Source: Membranipora membranacea (taxonomy: Eukaryota > Bryozoa > Gymnolaemata > Cheilostomatida > Membraniporidae). Taken from it: DNA of 64,000 nucleotides. Of this stretch, positions 40,157 to 52,800 are shown one piece after another. A model generated the notes under the pieces. It searched no databases and had not been told where the DNA came from. It saw nothing but the letters and a program-made list of their open reading frames with translations. The stretch's first letter is position 1; each line of letters opens with the position of its first letter. The stretch is taken from assembly GCA_914767715.1 (NCBI GenBank), contig OU612066.1:8563001-8627000 (forward strand), written 5' to 3'. The position numbers and the translations under genes are program-made.

Positions 40157-43100
40157 ATGGAGACTGTTACATTGATTGCTATATCAGTTGTCACTGGTGC
40201 TGTATCATTGATCATATATGTTCTGTTCTTGAAACCCGGTGCTCAAGATGAAACAAATAAAGCTGAAAATGAGAAAACTGAGGAACCAAAGAAAGAGCGC
40301 AATCCCTCACAATCAGGTACACTTCATTTCCTATCTTGTCTCGACAACAAACAGGCGGTTTCAATGTGTTAAAATAGCTGTCAACCGTGACCTTAACCCC
40401 TAGACATTTGGTTGGCAACATGCAGATTGGATAGTTAATTACCTGTATCCTGAATCTGGGTATGTTGTTTGAAATCAGCGATGTATGTAGCACTGATATC
40501 AACAGTTCTGGCTAAATTATGTGATACACTGTCAGTTTAACAAATCAATGGACAAAATACACTAAAATACACCACCATGCAGAGGATTTATTAACACAGT
40601 ATTGTCGGGTCTCTTGACAGCTAAATGGTAAAATCATCTGATTCATTTCTTCATTCTGCTGAGTGAACCCCAGAATTTGAACTCAAAGGTTTGATGCACA
40701 ATTATTCAACCTAAATATGATTGGGATGAAACAGACTTTAATTGTGTATGTGTGTGACAATCTTCAGAAACAGCTACCCTGGCACATGAATATTGTTGGT
40801 TTCCGTGTTCGATACTACATGAATGGTTTACCCGATAAATAGTTCTTTTCATCTTGCTCAGTAATCATGGGAAGACCGTATTGAGTCAACCTACCAACCA
40901 AAAACTAAAATTGAAGAATGCATCATGGTATGCAAAAATTGTTTATGATCTACAATTGTGCAGTTACAAAAATGTTTTGCATTATCCAGGTGGGGGTGAT
41001 TCAAAAGGTGGTAGCAAATCAAAAGCAAAGAGTAGTAAGCACAAGGCTCACGCAGACACCTTCACACATCCTCTGTTAGTAACTTCTATGAAGGGACATT
41101 CTGGGAGTGTCACTGGATTCGACGTCAGCTCAAGTGGCAAATATCTCATAAGTGTGGCCGATGGTAAGTGATTTATTTGTTTTATTTCTAAAAAATCTTC
41201 ACCAAAATTGTTATTGCTTGTCTGCACAGACGCATTTAAACTCAACATCATTGCATATGTAGGTGAAATAACTCTTTGGATGGTAAAGTCAAAGCTCTGG
41301 CCTTTTATCATATGCCTCGCACTATATTATAGCTCACAGTAGACAATGGGTGGTGCTTATAGCTCGGATTACCTAGGAAAACTAAAATCCTCTTCCAATT
41401 CCGGACCTTGATGCTGGTGCAGCAGTGACGAACAATATTATTATGGCCCAGATCTTTGATCTTTGTTTTCAGCAGTATATTGGCCTACATGATTTTTCCA
41501 TGCCAAAAATTGCATTGTGTTGCTAATAGGTAAGACCAATCTCATTGATATTGATGTACGATAGTTAGCAAAAGATGAATAGAGAATTTTTCGATTTCTT
41601 GTTGCTGCCATGCTGATTTGGGCTTGGCTGGTTGTGGCGCCATAGCCAGGCAGCGTAGACATATTGTATAATACCAGGCCAGACTTTTCATGTCACTACC
41701 AGCAAAATAAAGTGACTAATTAGCGTGTACAGAAACATTGGGTTTACCATTCAATATACTTTGTGTATCTTCAATACCATTGAAACTTGATTGGTCATTC
41801 AGTTTCTGTGTACTTGTATTACAGACAGAACACTTTTCCTTTGGACATTGAAGGAGCTTGGAAAACAGGGTTTGAAGTGAGTATGGTATGATCTGGTTGT
41901 GGCCCAGCAACATGTCAATAAAACTGCTGCTAAGGGAGGGCCACTCATTGGAGTCATGCACAGCAGGCTGATGGCAGATTACTGTTAGACTGGACCAGAC
42001 AGTTTATGTAACATCCATATTTCTAAAATGTGCAGATTTCAGTTGGTGCTTTTGATCATTGTTTGTAGCCTAGGTAATCTCACAAGTGACGGCCATGATT
42101 TTCAGTTCCCTAAAGAAAAGCTAGGAGAAGATTTCTAGACATCAATAGTAATATATAATTAGGCAAATTTTCTTTTCTATAAAGGGAGTTTTGATGTGTT
42201 GACTTGACATAATATTATGTGTTAAATTTTAAGGTCACAACACTGATATGTAATTATTCACTTTCTCTAATCTGATATGGGAGTTCTTGACGAATTTTAT
42301 CTGTATTATCGATGGAAAGTAGTGATTTTCTCACTCTCATCTCTTGTAACAGGTATTTTCATGCCTCTTAATTTCTTGTGTTTTAGGTCAGTGAGGTGCA
42401 ATATCGAACTTGATACTCCAAGGTTGATCAAGTTCAGCCCAGATAACAAGTCGTTTATTGTGAGTCTGGAAAATGGGAATAACATTCGGGTGTACAAGAT
42501 GAACAAAAGCGAAGATGGAAACTCTCTGAAGATACAGCAAGCATTCGAAAATGATTTTTCACAGGTCAGCAAAAGCAATTTTAATTTTTTTATTAATTTA
42601 ATTAAGTCCTGTATACTACTGCAACAACAATAATGAATATATTTGGGTCTATTGGTCTAAATACCATCAACACACATATATCCTCCACTCAATCCAGTAA
42701 ATCATGATTCAGTATTGAAAAATTACAGTGAAATACCAATTTTAATTCTGTCTTTTAAAAGATTAGATTCAACACACTAAGTAATCTGTTGTGTATGTCT
42801 GCCTTTCGGTTGTCTCTATCCAAACCATTTGTAAGTGAATGAGATAATTGTTGGAGATTTAAATCTTGGTCATCTCCTCTTCCACCATTCCAATCATCGA
42901 TATCATTATCAATGACTAGCATGGATTATATATCATATTTTCAGCAATGTTAGGATGGTCAAGTCACTGCCTGTGCTTACATCATACTTTTGTACTAAGT
43001 AACATCATTAAGATGAGACAAGGCATAATGTTATGGAATATTTTGGTTGTCCAGTTTATATTAGCTAACAGAACTTGGTTCTTGCATGCAAGTGTAAATG

Positions 43101-45837
43101 AAAATGATACAATAATTACAGTTGTTGTTAAAAGGATCTACACTTATTACATTTTTGGTGGTAACTGACCCTCTCTTATTTGTAGACATTGGATGCTGAT
43201 ATGATCAATATTGGTATAGACTCGTCTGGAAACTTTATCATGACCTCGGACAACAAAACCAAAATAGATCTCCTAAGTCTGAGAGGTACCGTAAAGTTAA
43301 AGTTAAAGGTGTAAACATGAAAAAATTTCACTGCTTCTCATTGAAAAGGTCACATTTGATTGGTCAGCCTGTCCTGACAAAGCTGATATTATCAATATGC
43401 GAGGCTGTTTCTTACATTGGGAGTGTTTTATTGTTCCCTGGGTACTTGGTGTAGACTATGATGTCCACAGCTTGTGCGGCGCCTTTTTAGATGTCAGAGA
43501 GAGTTCTTTGGTTGTTCATTGCCGTCTTATTTTTTTGTAGGAGAAAAACTATGCTCTATTGACACTGGTACTATGAAGAATGCTGAAGCATGCGTCTCTC
43601 CATGTGGAAGATTTGTTGCTGCATGTGGTATGTCGAAACCCATGAATGTTAATCTCTGGAAGACCTCATATTGGAGCACAAATATTAGATTTTGTAGAAA
43701 TGAAGGGGACAATAAGATAATAAATATGTACCAGACCATTTGAAAATGAAAGCTCAAAGCAGGGTTCTGATTTTTGAATAATGCTGATCAATAATCACAT
43801 GTCTCAATATAATTGAGATAACCATATTAATACAGTTAAATTAATACTCCCAAGTTATCAGCATAATAATGGTTTTAAATGATTAAATTATTGGGAACGG
43901 ATCAGGTGATTGGAGCAAGCAAGATTTTATTAAGATTTGTCCTCCTACTAGTGGGAGACAGACAAATCCCAAGTATAAAATTAACACTTATTCAGTCTCA
44001 GTTGCCATTTATCAAAATGTTATACTTTCTAGGATTTACACCTGATGTAAAAGTATGGGAAGTTCTGTTTGATAAAAGTCGGAACTTCAAATCTGCGAAA
44101 CGAGCTTATGACCTGAAAGGACACAAAGCTGGTCTGTTGTCGATAGCGTTTTCTGCAGACTCTAGCCGTATTGCTTCCCTGTCAAAGGATTCAACTTGGA
44201 AGTTATGGAAGACTAACGGTATGATAAATCTATTTTAAATTTGCAACACGATATCAGGCCCAAAAAGCACAAACAACATTTTCTAAAATAAATTATTTCA
44301 TTTATTTATAGCATAATAGTTTTTGTTCTGTGATTTGCAGTGTACTTGCAAGAGTTCAATATGAACTTTGTTTTGAAAGGAAATGCTGAAAGTGTTTGAT
44401 TATCTTTGGTCTAATGTGCAGTGCCATGTAAAAATACGACCATTTTAAGTTCTCAAGTTACCTATACAAGTGCTTGGGACCCAACCTCAAGGCATGGGCT
44501 ATTTTGTTTTCATCACTTTTATACTGAAATTCACCAAGGGTAAATAACTTCTCTACATAGTATTTCTAGTGTATTTTAAATTAAATATTTTCAGTTGAGT
44601 TTGATAGAGGACAGGACCCCATACTTATGACAACCGGTGCTATAGAACAAAAGCCAGACAAGGCTAAGATAGCCATATCACCTGACGGCAGGACAGTAGC
44701 TGTGGCCATAGATAACAATATTACTCTGTACAATGGTATTACACAGGAAAAGGACTTGGAAATAAAAGCAATATTTGGATGTGAGTTTATCAATTGTGTA
44801 GTAATTTTACCTTAGGCATGATGCTAAAGCCCACATATATGTATGTTTTCATAGGGAATGAATTGTGCATGCATGTGAATCTACAGTAACAAAGTGACCG
44901 GTGTAATATTGTATTACGAAATTCACCACTCAAGCGACTTTTGACTACCAGAAAAGTCAAAAGTAAAACTTTCCTCTAACTGTCATCAATCACATGTGTC
45001 TCAATCAGGCAGACATTGCCTATGTTTTCACTGTAAAAGACAAGTATGATTTTGATTACAGCGGAGGTTCGACAGCTAGCCTTTACTGTAGATGGGAGGT
45101 TTCTCCTCTGTTGTGGGGACAGGCAGGTCAAAGCATTTCACAACATAACCGGATATAAAGCTAAAATATCCGACTTCACAAACCAGCTCAAATCATGTGA
45201 TAAGAACGCAGAGAGGCGTCTCAACGATCAACTGCAGGAAACCAGGTAGGTCCCCTCTCCCCCATCTCCAGGTTCAGACTGATCCTCTCTGTTTGGGATA
45301 AATCTTATTCACTAAGGAACATGATTGCATGTAAGCTGTACGTGTACTTTGCTGGGTCATCTGTGATCTTACAAGAGTCTGCTTACTGGTATATTTTTGT
45401 TGTTTAGTAAGTAGCGAGTTAGGTTTAGGATAGGAATAAGCCTATAATCACTATATTCATACTATACACTACATATATATTATATACTATATACCTCAAT
45501 TGCAAGAATTGCTAAGTAGAGTGCTATTGAATTGCGATTCAATTTTCATAATACCAGAGAGAGGCTACAATACCCTAACCTTGTACATCAAATCAAATTA
45601 GGTAATTGACCAGGGAAAAGAGGTCGAATAGCCTGCCTAGGTTGAAATTCTTTAAGAGTTTATCAGTTATTATCAAATGTTATTAGTGCAACGCTGGCCA
45701 ATCATACGAGCCCATCCGATATTCACTTCTTGGCACGGCCATCAACTAATGTCATACATAAGATATTTGCATGTGTTATCGTTTTGTTTCATTTCAGAAA
45801 AACTCTCAGTGATCTCGATGCTCAAACTACAGCCTGA
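40157..45837 (+). CDS. TBL2: WD40 protein TBL2 (transducin beta-like 2)
   Basis: Exons 40157-40316, 40990-41163, [uncertain exon near 41263], 42387-42564, 43186-43285, 43541-43627, 44033-44218, 44595-44780, 45062-45245 and 45798-45837 (stop). The N-terminus is a signal anchor (TLIAISVVTGAVSLIIYVLF) followed by a charged linker and a Lys/Ser stretch, as in ER-membrane TBL2. WD repeats match TBL2 in order: HPLLVTSMKGHSGSVTGFD, CNIELDTPRLIKFSPDNKSF, NIGIDSSGNFIMTSDNKTK, ACVSPCGRFVAACG, FTPDVKVWEVLF, LKGHKAGLLSIAFSADSSR, SKDSTWKLWKT, KAKIAISPDGRTVAVA and QLAFTVDGRFLLCCGDRQVK, with the family's coiled tail. Known TBL2 binds PERK at the ER and affects stress translation. Exon 2 leaves phase 1 while 42387 needs phase 2, so at least one short exon is missing; it should carry the end of the first repeat (see findings). 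Length with a 25-nt exon is 439 residues, near the human 447. Confidence 0.9.
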
Positions 45838-46844
45838 AAACAGATATTCCATCCTCAACACACAAACTTACATCTAGTCAAGATGGACAATTAGTAAATA
45901 ATTCATGCTGTTATTATCTAGGTTGCCACTAATCTTTGTTTACACCAAAGCTCAAATTAGCTACAGCTTTTAATCAGGTATTCTCAATATATAATCTGAA
46001 TAGTAAATCTTCACTCCCATTATCAGGGACCATAACCTGATAGCTCTGTGGGCATCATCTGTTTTCTGTTGTGTACGCAATTGGTATATTTATGTAAATT
46101 GCTATAATTGCAATAATAAATGATAATAGTATCTTATATTATGTGCATTTATCGGAGAGACGTGATTAACTTATTTAATGAAATCTTTAGTAGTTCTTGT
46201 CTATGGTGAGAATATTGGAATCCTTCAATTACAGCATAAAACCAAATCTGTCTATTGATTGATGAAATCCTGTTACTGTGTTAAAGATTTTAATGAATTG
46301 CTTGTATTGAAATGTAAGGCTATTGTAAAACGATTCAACTATTGTGCAGTCTCCATCATAATGCTTATAAAAGCCTATTATTTGCTCCCTAGGTTTTGAT
46401 TACTTAGGATTTCAATCTAGCAGTATGGAATAAAACATGCAGGTGATCTTAATAAACTGTAGCCTTTTTACCTAGGCTCTATTAAGAAAGCTTACACTGT
46501 GTGAACAATATCACAATGTGGTGCTGACTGCTGTCAACATAAAAAAGCTGCTGCCGCTGAGCTGTTGTTGATCGACGCTGTTCTCCGATTTATATTTAAA
46601 CGCTAACCATTTACACAAACAGCAGGCCGAGGAGCTTACTTCTAACGGAACACATTAGAGGCTATTATAAACACTTAGGCTGCTACTCCTATCACTTTTC
46701 ATAGGTGCTGTTTTCCTTAACAAGTTTGCGCCGCGCTGAGCTACTCAACTTGATTTTATTAAATGTAAGAGAACCTACAGCTGTGAGCTGTGATTAGCCC
46801 CGATCTCTATTTTCATCGTTCCGCTACTCTCGAGAAGTACAAGG
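45838..46844. other. Gap between TBL2 and the KChIP-like gene
   Basis: TBL2 3' UTR followed by the upstream region of the first KChIP-like promoter. No further gene or repeat recognised. Confidence 0.55.
46115..46120 (+). terminator. Probable polyadenylation signal of TBL2
   Basis: AATAAA 278 bp past the stop codon, in an AT-rich stretch. Confidence 0.5.
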
Positions 46845-49800
46845 ATGGCAGACACTCATCAAGCTAACTCGACTACTGAAGTTAAGAAAGCACCTCCTAA
46901 ACAACCCGTGCTGCGGATACTAAGTACTACCAACAAAGGACCAGGTGAGTGTGTTATGTATCAACTTCATGTCCATATGATGAATATTAGCCTTTTTAGC
47001 ATAGGCAGGAATCTCATTTCATCACCAGCTGCTCCAGCATGACACTACTGGAGTGGGTACAAAAACCTGCTCTCAATTCAACTTTTTTAGTTACATGGCT
47101 TATTATCAAACTTCCACAATGTAACGTTCGCAGTTAATGCTGTGCTGTCGTTGCCTGAGGCGTAATAGATGGATGTATTTATACTTAGTAGATAAAACGC
47201 CATGGTCTGTAGTTACACGTGTCTAGCTATTTGGGCTTGTGTCTTCTCTGTTCTTGGAAATATGTTGTAAAATATTTCTTGGCGTCATGGTTAGTAGCAT
47301 CAAACTGTCTGTGACGTACCCCCAGGCTCATTTCCTGCTTTGTACTCAGTCTACAGTCAAAAATGGCACTCTCTCCATTCTGAGGATAGCTGACGTAAAG
47401 AATACAGTACATCAGTATGGCATCGATGCTAATTTTATCTGGAAGCACTCTTTATTTAATGTCAGATAATTTCTGATCAGTCAATGAGGTGCAATCCCAT
47501 GGGAAGAATTGTGTAATTGCTGTCCTCATAATAGATTGGACTCTTGATTCATACCCTCAAGTCATTGTCATGAAGACATCGGACATAGCATGTGCTAATG
47601 TGTGGGTGGCCTCAATGTCACCATACTCCTGGCACCATCACCGTCTCGCGATTCCTAAATCATACGTCTTAGTATGTTATGATAACCTGGACAAGTTGCA
47701 CTTCATTCACTCTCTTAGAACATATACAATCATGTACACAAGTGCTATCTATCTAATAGTATTCAGATAATTTGGTCATGTCTATAAATGTATATAAATG
47801 CATAATGTATATAAATGTCTATTAATTGCTATAAATAGAACTAGTCTAATTACGGCTTAGTGAGAATCGAGAAAACTGAATCAGTTTTCTTGTCACATCT
47901 ACATCGACATGCTTACTTATAATTTAAACCTACAATGCCTTGACTGTCAATCAATGAGGTTTGCATTGACTAGCTGCTGTTGTAGTTCTATGGCTCTATA
48001 GCTTCTATGGCTTACCTTCAGGGTGAAATGAGATCAGGCTGTGATGATGTGGAAATGCTTTCGGAAGCTGATTTGGATCCCTTTGATCTTTGTGGTAGAC
48101 AGCATACATTTATCCCAATTTTTGATATCCTAATATCAAGGAGGAACTCCTTGCTAATATCAGGGTTTTCGTGTCAATTTTGATACATTTAAAGCCAAGT
48201 TTTTGGTTAACAGTCATACCCTTGAAACATTACACAGTAGATGCGATCAGCTCAAGGCCTTCACATTTTCAGTGAAATAGTGGTTAGAGAGTAGCAAGTG
48301 ACCATTTATCGGAGAAGAATTCATATTTTACAGTTTATTCAATCAGGATTGGTTGCTGCTGTTGAAGCGAAGTGATGATATATGATGTATGGTAGGTTTC
48401 AGAAATAGTAGTCTGTGTTGTCAGTACCAAAACAGTCCTGGGTTGTTCAAGCGCTTGTTATGCACCCAAGAGAGGGCAACTCCTGACTAATATAATACTA
48501 GATCAGGGACCCTTACTAGATGGGAGTGATTGCATACGATTTTGCTTTTATGTTTGAGATTGATGACAAATACATTAGAGTTATGGACGTATGACTCTGG
48601 TTCACAAAGTTCATTCAGTCTTTGACATGCTACCACTTAATTATTGATTTGTTTTTGAAAAAAGTGAAGCTTTCTCTCTCTGTTGAATAAGTTGCTCTTA
48701 TGTTGAGCGGATATGGAATAATTTAACTTTTAAGACATGATAATGTATCTTGTAATTTTCTATCTATGGACATTCGATTTCTAAGTCCTCAGAGTTTCAA
48801 ATTAAACATCTAAGAGGGCAAGAAGCCCTTTAGTTACGAGCATGATTTTAACAATTTATCCACAAATCCGCCTTTTGTTTAAAACTTGGTAATAATAATA
48901 ACATTGCTGCACATTTATTAGCATTAGCCCAACTCCAGTTTAGAGCCTCAGGTCTGGTATTTATATTTTTGAAAGGTTGGGTTTACCCAATGCAGCTTAT
49001 AATCAATAGTGGCATCCGATGATATTCCCTGGAGTTTTGTGTGCTGAACTAGGGTGATCGGTAAAAATCATTATTATTTTAATGTTATTACAATTCGGCT
49101 GCATACAATGGTAATGATAAGGTATTCTTTGTGCCTTATTTGAGAGGGTTACACAGACCTATAGCGTGCAGTCAGAGTTTTCTTTCACTTGGTAGTGTTC
49201 TATCAGTGTGCGAATTGCATGCCAGATTTCTATCAGCCGTAGACACTTTTCACTAACCCTGACACGCTAACAAAGGTCAATAGTCATATACTTGCTGCCA
49301 AGGTGCTCTGTTTTGGCAGCAGCAGATCAGGTGTTTGAAAACATTTGAAGACAGGTTAGCTCGCTGACCAGTCAAGGAGGTTTTTTGCTAGCATCTGCTG
49401 AAGTTTTTTGACGCGCTACATCATGGAGTCTGAGTCGGCCGTTATGGCCTTATTGACCATCAAAGGAATGGGAGAGAGCGACAAACCGAAGGGAAGCAGG
49501 AAGCGTAAGAAGTCTCAGACCAAAAGCTGTGGTAAGAAGTTTTTTCACTCCTCCTAATTACCAGTGTTATCAGGAGAACGCTAATTAAATTAAATGAAAT
49601 TAGTGGCCAGTAATTCAATCAAGCTTATAAATAGATGTCTATGGGAGGTTGGTAATTCCTAGCGTAGGTTATGATGCTGATTATCAGTCCATTATACATG
49701 GTATTACAGAGTTGAAACTGGTAAAATCATGCTGGAAAATTATTTGAGGTCGACAGCATCTTAGCATTTCAATGTGTCAGGGATTAGAGAGTTGAGCTCA

Positions 49801-52800
49801 GTCTGCTTTGCTTGTTGTTGTGCGGGGGAGGAGGTTTAGCGATAGATATTCTATACTCATCTAGCTTCATGTGCAGCTGGATAGTTCAGATTGAATACAT
49901 CAGCTGCTAGTGTTGTTATATTCGTCTTTGTAAGCCATGGCTCAAGGTAATTCTAAGCTCTTGATCTTCAAAACATTCATATTTTTAATCGCTTTGGTAT
50001 CTGTTTCTTGTTTTTGCATTAGTCTTGTGTCTAGCTTCAATCCTTTCTCCTTCAGGTGGGTGTTGCTAGGGAATGCAGTCGACTATTGGAAAGCGAATTT
50101 CCTTCTCTTGTTTAATCTTTTCTTCTGTTGGTATTTCATTTATTCAGTTTCGAACATCCAACAAGCATCAGAGGGGTCATCAGTTGGTGGGGGGATGGGG
50201 GGCTTGAGTTTGGGGGGCTCAAACTACAGTTCTCCTTCTCGAGCAGCAAAATAAAGAATATATTATTATTACTTTTGTAAATATCGACTTGATGATTCAA
50301 TTGCCAGTTTGCAAGGCACAAACCACTTTTTGGGTTCTTCATTTCTATATTTTGATCCCCCAATTTCTCAGTATAATTTCAGACCGCGTATATCTATATT
50401 GTGTATTCGTATTTAGATGCGGAGACTGGAACCATAGACCACATCACATTGGCCAGATACAAACCAGAAAGCCTGGAGACCTTGTGTCGTACCACCAAAT
50501 TTACCAAGAGAGAAATACAAATCATGTACCGAGGTTTTAAACAAGTAAGTGCATTTGGGCACACCCTTATTATCTGTAAATGACCTTAAAACGTAAACAT
50601 AATGGTGGAGTAACTCGTAAAATTTATTGCACCAACAAATAGCTAGATAAATCTAGTCTGGGATCTTTGAAGTGATGAGTGTCTACAGAATAGTCTTCAT
50701 ACTGAAAGTGTAATTATCCTCAACCTAAAACAAGAGAAACTGCTTCAAACATCATGACATGGTCCACACACAGCTGAAAGGAATAAATATATTCTACTTT
50801 TGGCCCCGCAATATTTTGTCCCTGTGGGGTTTCCTAAGAATCCGACAGCGTCATCATTAGCCGGCGCGAGGAAATGTCAAAACAGAATAAGAATACGTGA
50901 CAGACAATTAACATTTTATTTGCTGTGTTTTCTGTCTATTTAGGAATGCCCCACTGGAATTGTCAATGAAGATACGTTTAAACATGTATATGGACAGTTC
51001 TTTCCACAAGGAGGTATGATTACAGAAAGTCTCTTGAGTAACGTGGGCTTTGTTTACTTTTAATCTCCAGTAGCACTCGAGTCTACAAGTTCAACAAATG
51101 GGAAAATTCTCAAGTGTTTAAATTAGTCTGGGTCCAGGGTTCTTACATATCTAATTCGCCAAAGGAGTTAATAGATGGGTTGGTGAAGGAAGGTTTACAT
51201 TTAATCTCAATGGAATCGAACTACATATATTATTTTATCTAGACTATTTGCCCTCTCACCTGTTCAGGCTATGATGGTTGTATGTTTCTCTCTTCAAACC
51301 ATCAACTTACTCCTTGCAAGTGTACTATAATTTTTTTTTTTTATTTACAATTTTCTCACGAACGCTCATGACAAAACTCTGCGGCCAATACGGTGAATGG
51401 TTGGATGTTTCCCCCTTCAAACCGACCATAAAGGCTTTAGAAGCGTACTATGACATTTAAATATTTTTACAATTTCCTCACGAACGCTCTTGACAAAATT
51501 TTGCAGCCAGTTTATGTGTTTTGTGTGATGTCAAAAACACTCGGCAGTTGAGAACTACGCCATGTTTGCAGCTCACCTCCCACATTTCCTGTGAGCTCAT
51601 TTTATCTATTGATTTGGTGCCGCAAATCAAAATAAAAGACCTCCTGAAAATGTCAGCAATGATGTCAATTTACTGTTTTGTATAGGCGTCTGTTGGGGTC
51701 CTCTACCTTAGGTAAATGCCATTATTTACTTAGTGCTAATGAATTTCCGTGAATAGGGAAATGCCCATAGCAAAAACTAGGTTATACATTTATAGGACAT
51801 AGATATTAGAAACATGATAATATAGCAGGTATTTAGTTTAGTGTAATTACTTAGTTATATGACAGGTAACCAGAAACATGTGGGATCAGAAACTGCTATG
51901 TTGGTCACAAGCTAGGATGAGCCTAGTTTGTCACAATATGGGATGATCAAGCTATAACAAAGAGTAAATTGAATTCCCCATGGGCCGCAACAGTCACATT
52001 TAATTAATTAATTGGGGTATATTTATATTTAATTATGAACCTGCTCCCTATCAAATAGGGCATGTGCCATCAAAAATTATATTATATTAAATGTTATCTG
52101 TAGGAATAGAGTGGCTTCATTCGTAAAAATACCTTGCGTTTTTAATTATTTGCCATTTTTCTTGCATTTCCAGATGCGACAAACTATGCACACTTTGTAT
52201 TCAAAACTCTCGACAAGGATAACCAGGGTTGTATCACATTTGAGGTAAGTAAAACCAGCCCCTCTCGTATAAGGAGTGTGCTGATGAGATGACAACCGAA
52301 ACAGTAGGGTGTGCTAAATCATATCCCAGCATGCAATTTTCTGGAATTTCCAGAAATATAAGGTCAAATGAGCTGGACCCGATATCCCTTGGATTTCAAT
52401 ATTAACAATAAAATTGAATCATTGGATTCATTTCCAAATGCCCTGTTGTTTACGTAATCTCAAATAAGCCATTGTGATTTTGTCAGTCAGCTGGCGCACC
52501 AAAGTTATGCCCTTTTTACTTTCACGACACAGATGAGAATTTTAGAATAAAATAACTGATACTGAGCAAGAGAGCAGCGTCGAACCCTGCTTGTCTATTT
52601 ACTTGAGATTGTAGTACACTATTTTCTCAATCTAGCACAAAGGAATGGACGCTATCCTCATAATGACCAAAATGAGTATCTAGTATCTTTGTAATGAGTA
52701 ATTATCACTGAGTAACAATGCTCCAATATTGGTCAACGTATAATTGATGATTTACACAATCTTCGTAACATACTTTCACCAAACTGGTAGTCAAGTGTCC

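Noticed and set aside
49937-50254. 105-codon frame with two hydrophobic segments as a separate membrane protein
   Set aside because: Starts at the proposed exon C and runs straight through a good donor; composition after the donor is intron-like with G and T runs.
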